DNA from: Arcobacter sp. LA11
GTDB taxonomy: Bacteria; Campylobacterota; Campylobacteria; Campylobacterales; Arcobacteraceae
Direction: 5' to 3'
Assembly: GCF_001895145.1 (NCBI RefSeq)
Contig: NZ_BDIR01000001.1
Span: forward strand, 124,001 to 188,000
Length of the DNA: 64,000 nucleotides
In this document: one piece after another, positions 17,876-26,320 of the stretch
How positions within the stretch are numbered: the stretch's first letter is position 1
Layout of the letters: each line of letters opens with the position of its first letter
Translations under genes and position numbers: made by a program
Notes under the pieces: generated by a model
What the model was told of the DNA's origin: nothing
The model's database searches: none
The model's input: only the letters and a program-made list of their open reading frames with translations

Positions 17876-18639
17876 TAAAATCCATTTGGATTAAAGCCTC
17901 CAGATGGATTGAACCCTGTATCAAATCCACTATCAAAACCTGAATCAAACCCTTGATTAAATTGTGCAAAACTTTTATCTTCAAATCCTGCTTGTACTGA
18001 TTTCATTCTTAAATTCATAATATCTGTCTTAGGATCTATAAATTGTGGACAAACTAGAGTACAATTTCCACATAGGGTACAATCCCATACGCCATTATCT
18101 TGTATAGAATTGATTATATCAAGTGTATTAGCTTCTTTCTTATCATTAACATATCTTAGAGCTCTAGTTAGTGCATATGGTCCTAAAAACTCTTTATTTA
18201 CTTCATATACTGGACAAGAACTAAAACAGTTCTGACATAAAATACAATTACTCTGTACATCAATTAATTTTACATCTTTTGATGTGACTTTTTCATTGCT
18301 TTGTTTTTTTAAATAGGTTTTACTATTTTTTAAAAATTTTTCTTCGTGGGATAAATCGACAACTAAGTCTCTTAGTACTTTTGAGTTATTAATTGCTTCA
18401 ATTAAATCATTTTCATTTAATTGTGTTTTGCAGGCTAATTTTTCTACTCCATTTACTTTTATTGCACAACTTCCACAAACACCTGTTCTACAGCCACATC
18501 TATATGTAAGAGTATTATCTTGTTGTGTTTTTATTTCTATTAGCGAATCTAGTATTGTTTCATTATGAGTTACTTTAAATTCTTCTGTTTTTTGATGAGG
18601 ATTTTTCTCTAAATCAAATCTTTTAATTTTAATTTTCAT
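17875..18639 (-). CDS. Succinate dehydrogenase/fumarate reductase-like iron-sulfur subunit with unusual Gly-Phe-Asp tail
   Basis: 254 residues. An N-terminal 2Fe-2S plant-type ferredoxin domain has CRTGVCGSC and a later LAC. A helical domain has CILCQNCFSSCP and CTLCGNCTLVCP for the 4Fe-4S and 3Fe-4S or 4Fe-4S clusters. This is the SdhB/FrdB layout. The last about 27 residues are low-complexity repeats (GFDSGFDSGFDTGF and similar), not part of the usual family. Its start overlaps the flavoprotein stop by 4 bases. It transfers electrons between flavin and an unknown partner; no membrane-anchor gene is present beside it. Confidence 0.88.
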   Translation of the reverse strand: MKIKIKRFDLEKNPHQKTEEFKVTHNETILDSLIEIKTQQDNTLTYRCGCRTGVCGSCAIKVNGVEKLACKTQLNENDLIEAINNSKVLRDLVVDLSHEEKFLKNSKTYLKKQSNEKVTSKDVKLIDVQSNCILCQNCFSSCPVYEVNKEFLGPYALTRALRYVNDKKEANTLDIINSIQDNGVWDCTLCGNCTLVCPQFIDPKTDIMNLRMKSVQAGFEDKSFAQFNQGFDSGFDSGFDTGFNPSGGFNPNGF

Positions 18640-20243
18640 TGTATTTCCTCAAGTTTTATATGTATTGAGTCATTTTCTAGAAAAAGTATGCTGTTTTTAT
18701 CATAGTTTTCTAGTTCATCTTTAAAATCAATTCTAAAGTGAGCTCCTCTACTCTCTTGTCTATTTAAAGCACTGATTAAAATAGTATGGGCTAGTTCTAT
18801 CATATTTTTGTATTCAATTAAATCTGTTAGATTTTTATTAAATATTTTGCTTTTATCGTTTAGCCCTATTAAATTTAATTCTTTTTTCCATTCTAATATT
18901 TTTTCTAAAGAATTTTTCATACTTTTTTCTTCTCTAAAAAGTCCAACATTTTTAAATAATAGTTTTCCTAGCTCTTTTTTTCTTTTATAAAAGTCTATTT
19001 CTGAATCTTTTGTAAATATACCTTCGATATAGTTTTTATCAATTAAGAATTGTTCTGAATCTGTATTTTCTATTATCTTTACTTTTTTAGCTTTTTTTGC
19101 AGCATTTTCCCCTGCTATTTTTCCAAAAGTTACTATTTCTAATAAAGAGTTTCCTCCTAATCTATTTGCTCCATGAATGCCACTTTGACTACATTCTCCA
19201 CAGGCATATAAATTCTCTATAGAACTTTTTGCTTCAATATCAGTGATTATTCCACCCATACTATAATGAGCTGATGGATTTATTGGAATTAAATCTTTTT
19301 CCATCTTTAATTGCATGAATTCTTGTACAAGTCTTCTTTCTTGTGGCATTGCTTCATTTATTTTATCAAGTCCTAAATGTCTTAAGTCAAGGTAGACTTT
19401 TTCCCCTTCTTCATATTTTTTATAAATAGCACGTGCAACTTCATCTCTTGGTTTTAATTCATCAATAAATCTATTCCCTTGATTATCAACTAAATATCCA
19501 CCTTCTCCTCTAGCACTTTCGCTTATTAGTATATTTTTGTTTTCTAGTGCGGTTGGGTGAAATTGCATAAATTCCATATTTGATATTTTTGCTCCTGCAT
19601 TTAATGCACTTGCTATGCCATCTCCTGTTGATGAATAAGAGTTTGTTGTAAATCCATAATATAATCCTGCGTATCCACCTGTCGCTAAGATTATGGTTTT
19701 AGCTTTTATTTGTTTTACTTGACTTGTTTCTATATCAAGAGCAGTTATACCTATTGCTTTGTTGTTTTCTATAATTAAGTTAAGAAGCTGATATTCATTA
19801 TAAAATTCGATATTTTCTTTTAAACATTGGTCATAAAGAGTGTGCAAAATTTTAAGACCTGTATAATCTGAACTATAACATGTTCTCTTAGCTTTAGTTC
19901 CTCCAAATTTTCTTTGTGAGATATTATCTTTAATATTTTTACTAAATGGAACGCCAATTGAATCTAACCAGCTTATTGTATTTTCTGAATTACTACAGAA
20001 GTAGTTTATATATTCTTTATTTCCTAGTTTATGTGATGCTTTATAGGTATCTTCTATATATTTTTGTATAGAATCGTTTTCAGTCTCTTTTAAAACTGCA
20101 TTTATTCCACCTTGAGCTTGACAAGTTTGGGAGTGGGTTGGATATGTTTTTGAAACAACAAGGACTTTTGCTCCTTCTTTTTTTGCATTTAATGCAGCTG
20201 TTAATCCAGCACCACCGGAACCTATTATTAATACATCAATCAT
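18636..20243 (-). CDS. Succinate dehydrogenase/fumarate reductase-like flavoprotein subunit
   Basis: 535 residues. An FAD-binding GSGGAGLTAAL motif (8-18) opens the protein. Catalytic-type segments follow: FHPTAL, SESARGEGG, RDEVARAI, HYSMGGI and GANRLGGNSLLE, all seen in FrdA/SdhA and L-aspartate oxidase. The attached FrdB-like gene favours fumarate reductase or succinate dehydrogenase over NadB. At the place of the histidine that binds FAD covalently in FrdA/SdhA (SHT...AQGG) this protein has Q39 (SQTCQAQGG), so FAD is probably non-covalent. No Tat signal is present, so it is cytoplasmic. It starts one base after the Phd-like gene. Confidence 0.88.
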   Translation of the reverse strand: MIDVLIIGSGGAGLTAALNAKKEGAKVLVVSKTYPTHSQTCQAQGGINAVLKETENDSIQKYIEDTYKASHKLGNKEYINYFCSNSENTISWLDSIGVPFSKNIKDNISQRKFGGTKAKRTCYSSDYTGLKILHTLYDQCLKENIEFYNEYQLLNLIIENNKAIGITALDIETSQVKQIKAKTIILATGGYAGLYYGFTTNSYSSTGDGIASALNAGAKISNMEFMQFHPTALENKNILISESARGEGGYLVDNQGNRFIDELKPRDEVARAIYKKYEEGEKVYLDLRHLGLDKINEAMPQERRLVQEFMQLKMEKDLIPINPSAHYSMGGIITDIEAKSSIENLYACGECSQSGIHGANRLGGNSLLEIVTFGKIAGENAAKKAKKVKIIENTDSEQFLIDKNYIEGIFTKDSEIDFYKRKKELGKLLFKNVGLFREEKSMKNSLEKILEWKKELNLIGLNDKSKIFNKNLTDLIEYKNMIELAHTILISALNRQESRGAHFRIDFKDELENYDKNSILFLENDSIHIKLEEIQ

Positions 20244-20244
20244 T

Positions 20245-20667
20245 TTATTCCCAAAATTCTTTTAATGCTTCCTTTGAAGTATCTTCTTCAGATTTTTTAT
20301 CTTCTTCTAAAGTTTCTAAATCTAATTCATCTATTTGCGCTAAGGCTGTTTCAAAATCATCTTCATCTAAATTTGTATCTTCTATATTTTCATCTTGCTT
20401 GGGAATTGGATTATTTACAACTTCTTTTGGTGACGTATTTGTTTTTTTATTAGGTTGTTTACCTAACATTTCTTTTAATGCCATATATTCACTCATGATT
20501 TCTTCATACTGTGCAAAACCTAGAAGCATGAAGCTAGGCTTCCCATCTCTTAAAATGATAGCTTTTTCTATATCATCTTTTTGAAGCTTATCAAATACCA
20601 TTTTACTCTTTCTTATAAGCTCTGTTGAGGAAAACATCTCTTCAGATGTATATTGTAGTGGATTCAT
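20245..20667 (-). CDS. Phd/YefM antitoxin-like protein with acidic tail, first gene of the frdAB-like unit
   Basis: 140 residues. The N-terminal about 65 residues resemble Phd/YefM antitoxins (MFSSTELIRKS, then IEKAIILRDGKPSFMLLGFAQYEEIM), a DNA-binding fold. The C-terminal half is low-complexity and very acidic (DLETLEEDKKSEED), ending KEFWE. No toxin gene follows; the next genes are the frdAB-like pair, one base away. It is therefore better read as a regulator or accessory protein of that unit than as half of a toxin-antitoxin pair, but this is inference. Start ATG 20667 has AGGAGTA upstream and a candidate operator just beyond. Confidence 0.75.
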   Translation of the reverse strand: MNPLQYTSEEMFSSTELIRKSKMVFDKLQKDDIEKAIILRDGKPSFMLLGFAQYEEIMSEYMALKEMLGKQPNKKTNTSPKEVVNNPIPKQDENIEDTNLDEDDFETALAQIDELDLETLEEDKKSEEDTSKEALKEFWE

Positions 20668-20675
20668 ATTTACTC

Positions 20676-20700
20676 CTATACGTATTATAGTATGTATTAT
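20676..20700 (-). promoter_or_regulatory. Candidate operator and -10 elements of the Phd-like/frdAB unit
   Basis: CTATA-CGTAT-TATAG (20676-20690) is an inverted repeat just upstream of the Shine-Dalgarno. On the plus strand GTATTATA occurs twice in tandem here, giving two TATAAT-like hexamers on the minus strand. Autoregulation by the Phd-like product would fit, as is known for Phd/YefM proteins. Confidence 0.35.
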
Positions 20701-21384
20701 AATATGATTTTAATATGTTTGTCAATAGCTAAATATTTTTAATGCAATTTTATATTTATAAAATATAATAGAATACTATATGATATAAATTTAGCTCTAT
20801 ATGTACTGTTAAATAGGCTTTATTAAATTATATATCTTAAATATAAACCATATGTAAATATGTTTAATATTATGTATTAAAATTTAAAAAATAAATTTAT
20901 TTATATTTAGTATCTAAATTATAATTTATCTATCGACTATAATATATTATCATTTATAAGACATATTTTAATACTCTTTTTAATTTGTATTTAAAAAAGA
21001 ATTTTCTGTCTATTTTTTTATTTATGTATTCAAATGAAATTTATTTATAAATATATTTCATTACTTTTTATTTTCAAATAATAATTTGTTTATATAGATG
21101 TATTAAATTACTATTATAAATATTAAGATTTTTAAATCTATTACTTTTTAGTATAACTAGAAAACTATTAAATGCCTTCATCTTAGGGATTCGTTTCAAG
21201 TTATAATAAAAATTAGTATTTAATTATGTATTTAGTCGAGCTTTTTATTTCATGTTTTATTTGAATATTAATATACTATTTTTTTGTTTTATTATATTAA
21301 TTGATATGTTTACTATCTACAAGTTTTACAATCATCTTTACATATTTTAATATGTAAAGATAATAAAGTATTAAAAAACAGTAT
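20701..21384. other. About 0.7 kb of extremely AT-rich DNA without a recognisable gene
   Basis: I read both strands and found only frames of a few codons. GC content is visibly below that of the neighbouring genes. A 12-bp inverted repeat, ATCTTTACATAT/ATATGTAAAGAT (21334-21361), lies about 25 bases after the PhoH-like stop and may be a weak terminator for it. Nothing else was recognised. It could be decayed coding DNA or an upstream control region of the Phd-like/frdAB unit. Confidence 0.5.
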
Positions 21385-22800
21385 TTATTTGTTTTTTGTT
21401 GTAAATATTTGTTCGGCCCATTCAGTAATTGGACCTCTTAATACTTTTTGTAATTTTATCGCAAAGCTATTTACTAACTCACTTTTTTCTTTTGTAGATT
21501 TTAGTAATGTTGTTAATGAGTTTGTATGTTTATTTACATAGAAGTTATCTATTTGTTTATTACTTCCAAGGATTACGACTTTACATGTATTATCAATTCT
21601 AGATAGAACCATTTGCATTGTTTTATTTGACATATTTTGGGCTTCATCAATTATAACAAATGCATTTGAAAGTGTTCTTCCTCTCATCTCTCCTACCCAC
21701 ATAGTTTCTATTCCGAAATTTTGAATCATTTGTTCAATTCTTTGAGTAACTTCTTGATCATCAAGTTCTGAGATATTTTCAACATTCTTTTTATTAGCTC
21801 TTTTTTTCTTATATTCACTTCTAATTATATATTCTAAACTATCCATTAGTGGATGATTATATATTTTGAACTTTTCTTCAAATCCTGGTAAATATCCTAC
21901 ATCTTCACCTTTATCTAGGGATTCAATAGAATTTCTAATATATATGATTTTTTGAAAGCTTTTTTGTTTTACCAGTTTTAATGCACCACTTAAGGCTAGT
22001 AAAGTCTTTCCTGAACCAGCCTTAGCTTCTATTATTAGTACATTAAAAAAGTGAGATAAAATTGCATTTGAGAAGAATAGCTGTTCTTTATTTAAAGGAA
22101 CAATTACTTGATTTCTAATCTCTCCTTCATCTAAGACGTAGATTCTCTCATTTTGTATTGAGGCAAGTATTACTTGATCTGAACTTTTAACTTTAAAACA
22201 ATAACAATAGTTATAGGGTTTATATTCTTTATCATAGTCTGTAATTAAAGCATTTTCTAAAAACTCTATTTGTTCAAATTTAACTTCTATTGTTTTAATA
22301 AATTCATAGTTGAATTCATCTTTATCTGAACCTATAAGAGAATCTGTTTTTAAATCAAGCGATACGGCTCTTGTTCTAGCCATAATATCCAATGAAAGAA
22401 AAGTAGTTTCACTTTCATAATACTCTTTTGCAAAACTTGCTATTTCAAGAATTTTTCTATCGTTTATAATATTTGTTGCAATGTTTTTAGTATTTATTTT
22501 ATATTCTTCTTTTGAGATTACATCAATTATTGCATTTTGAGTTCCAAATAATTCTAATCTAATAACTTTTGCATCTTGCTCTTTTTTAGAGTTTAATATA
22601 TTTGAGTTTTCAAAAATCCTTGCAAATTCTCTTGCTTGAAAATTTATTTCGTCAAATCCACTCTTTTTTGTATCTATTTCATCTAAAACAGTTTCAGGAA
22701 GAACTATAAGGTTTTTGGACTCATCACTTAGTTTAAAAATATTTGTTGCATCTTCTAATAAGATGTTTGTATCTAGCACGTATGTTTTTTCAAATGTCAT
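21385..22800 (-). CDS. PIN-PhoH domain protein (PhoH2-like ATPase/ribonuclease)
   Basis: 471 residues. The N-terminal PIN nuclease domain (about 1-140) begins YVLDTNILLED with conserved acidic residues. The C-terminal PhoH ATPase domain (about 225-460) has Walker A AKAGSGKTLLAL, FVIIDEAQNM (Walker B) and VVILGSNKQID. The PIN-PhoH fusion is typical of PhoH2 proteins, which in mycobacteria unwind and cut RNA. The start overlaps the hemJ stop by 4 bases, placing it at the end of a long unit running from rsmA through kdsD, rarA and hemJ. Confidence 0.9.
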   Translation of the reverse strand: MTFEKTYVLDTNILLEDATNIFKLSDESKNLIVLPETVLDEIDTKKSGFDEINFQAREFARIFENSNILNSKKEQDAKVIRLELFGTQNAIIDVISKEEYKINTKNIATNIINDRKILEIASFAKEYYESETTFLSLDIMARTRAVSLDLKTDSLIGSDKDEFNYEFIKTIEVKFEQIEFLENALITDYDKEYKPYNYCYCFKVKSSDQVILASIQNERIYVLDEGEIRNQVIVPLNKEQLFFSNAILSHFFNVLIIEAKAGSGKTLLALSGALKLVKQKSFQKIIYIRNSIESLDKGEDVGYLPGFEEKFKIYNHPLMDSLEYIIRSEYKKKRANKKNVENISELDDQEVTQRIEQMIQNFGIETMWVGEMRGRTLSNAFVIIDEAQNMSNKTMQMVLSRIDNTCKVVILGSNKQIDNFYVNKHTNSLTTLLKSTKEKSELVNSFAIKLQKVLRGPITEWAEQIFTTKNK

Positions 22801-23327
22801 TTGGCATCTTTTTGTTTTTGGTTTAGTACTTTATATATTATATATGCACCTACTACTAAAGTAATAAGTGTAAAAGCTATAGAAAATGTTTTTGTAATTA
22901 CATAACCTACGATTAAAAGTGATAATACTGTAGGTACTTCATTATAAGCTCTAAAGAAGTTTCCACTTTTTGGATATTTCTCTTCTTCAAGTCTTTTTCT
23001 AAAATATTCTAATGAAAATGAATAAACCATTAATAAAACTACAAAAAATATTTTTGCATGCATCCACCCATCACCTTGTAATAAATCAGGTCTTAGTATT
23101 AACATTAATATTCCACTTAGAACAGTAGCTATTTTTGCAGGGAATCCAATAACTCTATACATTTTATCTTCTTGTATTTTAACAACTTCAACAAATTCTT
23201 TTTTATTTTTATGCTCTGTATGATAAACAAAAAGTCTTGGTTGGTAAAATAGCATTGCCATCCATGACATCATAGCCATTATGTGAAAAATTAGTATCCA
23301 TGTATAATACTCTAAGAGAAAATCCAT
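22797..23327 (-). CDS. hemJ: HemJ-type protoporphyrinogen IX oxidase (CopD-like membrane protein)
   Basis: 176 residues with about four to five membrane helices. Motifs WILIFHIMAMMSWMAMLFYQPRLFVYH (only partly quoted here as two halves in the family: W-x6-H near 15-20 and LFYxPRLFVYH near 26-36) and W-x-H-x-K before the fourth helix match HemJ, whose conserved His and Lys are needed for activity. It oxidises protoporphyrinogen IX to protoporphyrin IX in haem synthesis. It sits between rarA (1-base overlap) and the PhoH-like gene (4-base overlap). The C-terminal helix is slightly longer than in many HemJ proteins. Confidence 0.82.
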   Translation of the reverse strand: MDFLLEYYTWILIFHIMAMMSWMAMLFYQPRLFVYHTEHKNKKEFVEVVKIQEDKMYRVIGFPAKIATVLSGILMLILRPDLLQGDGWMHAKIFFVVLLMVYSFSLEYFRKRLEEEKYPKSGNFFRAYNEVPTVLSLLIVGYVITKTFSIAFTLITLVVGAYIIYKVLNQKQKDAK

Positions 23328-24511
23328 TATTGTCCTTTTATTTTTTTAACCCATTCACTTAAGGTCTTTTCATATCCTATATTAAGAGTTGAATAAAGAT
23401 TTAAATCTTCTTTTAAATACTCTTGTTCTACCCAACCACCAAAATCATGTGGGTATTTGTACCCTACGTGTTGATTATCAATATGTTTAGGTATATCTAA
23501 AATTTTACCATTTTTAACTTCACTTAGTGCTTTATTGATTGCCATATAGGAACTATTAGATTTAGGACTTGAGGCTAAATATATTGCACATTGTCCTAAA
23601 AGTATTCTACTTTCGGGATATCCAATTTTTGATGTTGCTGTCATTGTACTTACTGCTAAGTTCAATGCATTTGGATTTGCATTACCTATATCTTCACTAG
23701 CAAAAATTACAAGACGTCTAGTTATAAACTCTACAGATTCTCCACCATTTATTAATCTTGCTAAATAATATAATGCAGCATCAATATCAGAACCTCTTAA
23801 AGATTTTATCATTGCACTTGCTAAGTCATAGTGTGAATCTGAAGAACTTACTCCATCGCCAATTACATTTGCTCTTAATTCTTTTAATAATTCTATTGAT
23901 ATAGTATTATCGATTTTAGATGCGAAATTAAGTAGATTTAGCATTGCCCTTGCATCTCCACTACTTGAGATGATTAAATACTCTCTGGCCTCTGTACTTA
24001 ACTTTATTTCACTATTATTTGTTGCTGTATCTATAATAGTAGAAAGTTCATCTTTTGTAAGTGGCAAAAACTCATAAAGAAAAGATCTTGATCTAATTGC
24101 ATTTGTAAGGGTGAAAAATGGATTTTCTGTGCTAGCACCAATAATTATTGCATCGTAGTTTTCCATTATTGGTAATAAAACTTCTTGTTGGTTCTTTGAT
24201 AACCTATGTACTTCATCAATAAATATTAAAGGTTTAATTAAAGCATTTTTATATCGTTCGAATACTTTACGTAAATCTTCAACTTTAATAGATGTTGCAT
24301 TAAAGTAATAATAGTCTGTGTTTATCTGATTTGCAATGATTTTTGCAAGTGTTGTTTTTCCAGTTCCTGGTTTCCCATAAAAAAAGAGATGTGGAATCTC
24401 CTTTTTTTGAATAAGTTTATATAGAGCTTTATCTTCACCTATTATATGTGACTGCCCTATAAAGTTAGTTAATGTTTTTGGTCTTAATTGATTTGATAAA
24501 TCAGTCATCAT
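23327..24511 (-). CDS. rarA: Replication-associated recombination protein A (RarA/MgsA), AAA+ ATPase
   Basis: 394 residues. It starts LRPKTLTNFIGQSHIIG, has Walker A FYGKPGTGKTTLAK, Walker B LIFIDEVHRLSKNQQ, and sensor-type IIGASTENPFFTL, which is characteristic of RarA/WRNIP1. The C-terminal part includes RGSDIDAALYYLARLI and SEDIGNANP. RarA acts at stalled replication forks. The start overlaps the rluB-like stop by 11 bases. Length is slightly under E. coli RarA (447), as in other Campylobacterota. Confidence 0.94.
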   Translation of the reverse strand: MMTDLSNQLRPKTLTNFIGQSHIIGEDKALYKLIQKKEIPHLFFYGKPGTGKTTLAKIIANQINTDYYYFNATSIKVEDLRKVFERYKNALIKPLIFIDEVHRLSKNQQEVLLPIMENYDAIIIGASTENPFFTLTNAIRSRSFLYEFLPLTKDELSTIIDTATNNSEIKLSTEAREYLIISSSGDARAMLNLLNFASKIDNTISIELLKELRANVIGDGVSSSDSHYDLASAMIKSLRGSDIDAALYYLARLINGGESVEFITRRLVIFASEDIGNANPNALNLAVSTMTATSKIGYPESRILLGQCAIYLASSPKSNSSYMAINKALSEVKNGKILDIPKHIDNQHVGYKYPHDFGGWVEQEYLKEDLNLYSTLNIGYEKTLSEWVKKIKGQ

Positions 24512-25346
24512 CTCTGTAGTTATTGTTGCTTTTGTAAATTTCTGTATTGTTTACAAAGTGTCTTAAATCTCTATATTCATCTCTTGTTAAATATCTACTT
24601 TTACCTGTTGGCAAATTATTAAGTGATATCCCACCAAATTCAAATCTTTTTAAATCCATCACTTCTAATCCAAAGTGTCCAAAGAATCTTCTTAATTCTC
24701 TATTTTTACCTTCTGAAATTCCAACTTTAATTTTTGAAAAATTATCGCCATTTGTTAAAATTTGATATGCAATAAAAGGTTCAAATGACATAGATTTGAT
24801 TTTAGATTTTTCATGAGCTCCACTTGTAGCATCTTCTAGTTCCAAACCATTTTGCATTGCTTCTTCAACTTTAGGATGGATTTTACCATCTACTTTTATT
24901 TTGTACACTCTTTCTAAATTTGAGTGCATAAGTTTATTTGCTACATCAACAGAATCTGTTAGTAATACTAGTCCTTCACTTGCATAGTCAAGTCTTCCTA
25001 TTGGCATAAAGTGTTTAAACTTACTATCTAATGAATCAAAAATTACTTTACGACCTTGTGGGTCATGTTTTGTTACTAGTTCACCTTTTGGTTTATTATA
25101 GATGATTACTGTATACATTCTATTTTTGTCTTCTTTGATAATTCTTTTACCAATTTTTACTTCATCTGTTTCACTTACTTTTGTTGCTAAGTTTGTAACA
25201 ACTTTTCCATTTATATAAACTTTACCCTCTTCTATAATTTTATCTGCTTCTCTTCTTGAGTAATTACTGTTATGTGAAATAAATTTATTAAGTCTAATTG
25301 GTTCTGACTGTTCTTCTAAGTTTTCTTTATTTGTATTTTGCTTCAT
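24501..25346 (-). CDS. Large-subunit rRNA pseudouridine synthase, RluB/RsuA family
   Basis: 281 residues. An N-terminal S4 RNA-binding domain (IRLNKFISHNSNYSRREADK, about 17-65) precedes the RsuA/RluB/RluE catalytic domain, with GRLDYASEGLVLLT where D is the catalytic residue, and EGKNRELRRFFGHFGLEV. It isomerises a uridine in rRNA, most likely 23S (RluB type). Start and stop overlap neighbouring kdsD and rarA, supporting one operon. RsuA (16S) cannot be excluded from sequence alone. Confidence 0.88.
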   Translation of the reverse strand: MKQNTNKENLEEQSEPIRLNKFISHNSNYSRREADKIIEEGKVYINGKVVTNLATKVSETDEVKIGKRIIKEDKNRMYTVIIYNKPKGELVTKHDPQGRKVIFDSLDSKFKHFMPIGRLDYASEGLVLLTDSVDVANKLMHSNLERVYKIKVDGKIHPKVEEAMQNGLELEDATSGAHEKSKIKSMSFEPFIAYQILTNGDNFSKIKVGISEGKNRELRRFFGHFGLEVMDLKRFEFGGISLNNLPTGKSRYLTRDEYRDLRHFVNNTEIYKSNNNYRDDD

Positions 25347-26311
25347 TATTTTATACCTGCTTCAATTAAATCGTGAATATGAATTACTCCGACAAGTTTG
25401 TTTTTTTCATCTACAACAACTAATAGTTGTATTTTATAATCTTCAATTATTTTTAATGCATCACTTGCTAATAGATTTCTATTATTTATTGTTCTAGGAT
25501 TTTTAGTCGCAATTGACTCTACTTCGCAATCAATTGAAAAATTAGAGTTCATCAATGCTCTTCTTAAATCTCCATCACTTAAAACTGATGTAAGTGTACC
25601 ATTTTCATCTGTAATTAATACATTTCCTAATCTACCTTCACTCATAACTACAATTGCATCTTTTAGTTTTGTTTCACGTGAAACAATAGGTAGATTTTCT
25701 TTTTTTAATAAATCATCAACTTTTATAAAGAGTTTTTTACCAAGACTTCCTCCTGGATGAAATGATGCAAAATCTTCTTTTTGAAAATCTCTTTTTTTCA
25801 TTAAGCAAACTGCTAGTGCATCTCCCATTGCCATTGTTAGTGTTGTTGATGATGTTGGTGCAGTGTCTAAGGGACAGGCTTCTTTTGTAACTGAGATATT
25901 TATAAAGAAATCAGAATATTTTCCAAGAGTTGAATTTTCATCTTTTGCCATAGCAATAAGAGGAATATCAAATCTTTTTAGATGAGGGAGAAGTTGAATT
26001 AACTCTTCACTCTCTCCACTGTATGAAATTCCAAGAACAACATCATCTTTACCAATCATACCTAAATCACCATGCATAGCTTCAGTAGGATGAAGGAAGA
26101 AAGATGAAGTTCCAGTACTTGCTAAAGTTGCTGCAATTTTTGCACCAACAAGTCCAGATTTACCAACACCTGTGATAATAAGTTTACCTTTACAAGAGAT
26201 GATTAAATCAACTGCTTTTTCTAAATCAAATGATGAAATATTTTTAGCAGCTAATTTTAATTCGTTTGCCTCTGTATCTAAGACTTCTTTAGCAATTTCA
26301 TTGAAGTTCAT
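25346..26311 (-). CDS. kdsD: Arabinose-5-phosphate isomerase (KpsF/GutQ family)
   Basis: 321 residues. The SIS domain (about 30-170) contains GVGKSGLVGAKIAATLASTG and LHPTEAMHGDLGMIG. Two CBS domains follow (about 205-320). This is the KdsD architecture; it makes D-arabinose 5-phosphate for KDO in lipopolysaccharide. Downstream rluB-like starts on its last base. A perfect 16-bp parS-like palindrome lies inside the coding sequence at 25670-25685. Confidence 0.93.
   Translation of the reverse strand: MNFNEIAKEVLDTEANELKLAAKNISSFDLEKAVDLIISCKGKLIITGVGKSGLVGAKIAATLASTGTSSFFLHPTEAMHGDLGMIGKDDVVLGISYSGESEELIQLLPHLKRFDIPLIAMAKDENSTLGKYSDFFINISVTKEACPLDTAPTSSTTLTMAMGDALAVCLMKKRDFQKEDFASFHPGGSLGKKLFIKVDDLLKKENLPIVSRETKLKDAIVVMSEGRLGNVLITDENGTLTSVLSDGDLRRALMNSNFSIDCEVESIATKNPRTINNRNLLASDALKIIEDYKIQLLVVVDEKNKLVGVIHIHDLIEAGIK
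25670..25685. other. parS-like centromere site, perfect consensus
   Basis: TGTTTCACGTGAAACA, identical to the canonical 16-bp chromosomal parS recognised by ParB/Spo0J. It lies inside kdsD between the SIS and CBS parts. A second site lies 5.5 kb away at 31221. Two such sites in so AT-rich a stretch are very unlikely by chance. ParA/ParB genes are not in the window. Confidence 0.8.
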
Positions 26312-26320
26312 TTATCTTCC

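Noticed and set aside
19430-19446. CACGTG cores elsewhere (for example near 19438, 30964 and 55740) as further parS sites
   Set aside because: Their flanks do not match the GTTTC/GAAAC arms.
18636-20243. L-aspartate oxidase (NadB)
   Set aside because: It shares motifs with NadB, but the directly overlapping FrdB-like gene points to a two-subunit fumarate reductase or succinate dehydrogenase-type enzyme.
20138-20584. 148-codon plus-strand frame across the FrdA/Phd-like junction
   Set aside because: It is the mirror of two well-supported genes, with Leu/Ser-rich nonsense composition.
20245-20667. Toxin-antitoxin module
   Set aside because: Only an antitoxin-like gene is present; neither side carries a Doc, YoeB or other toxin frame.
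21334-21361. Strong terminator for the PhoH-like gene
   Set aside because: The 12-bp stem is AT-rich and lacks a T-run in the leftward direction, so I record it only as an inverted repeat within the AT-rich gap.
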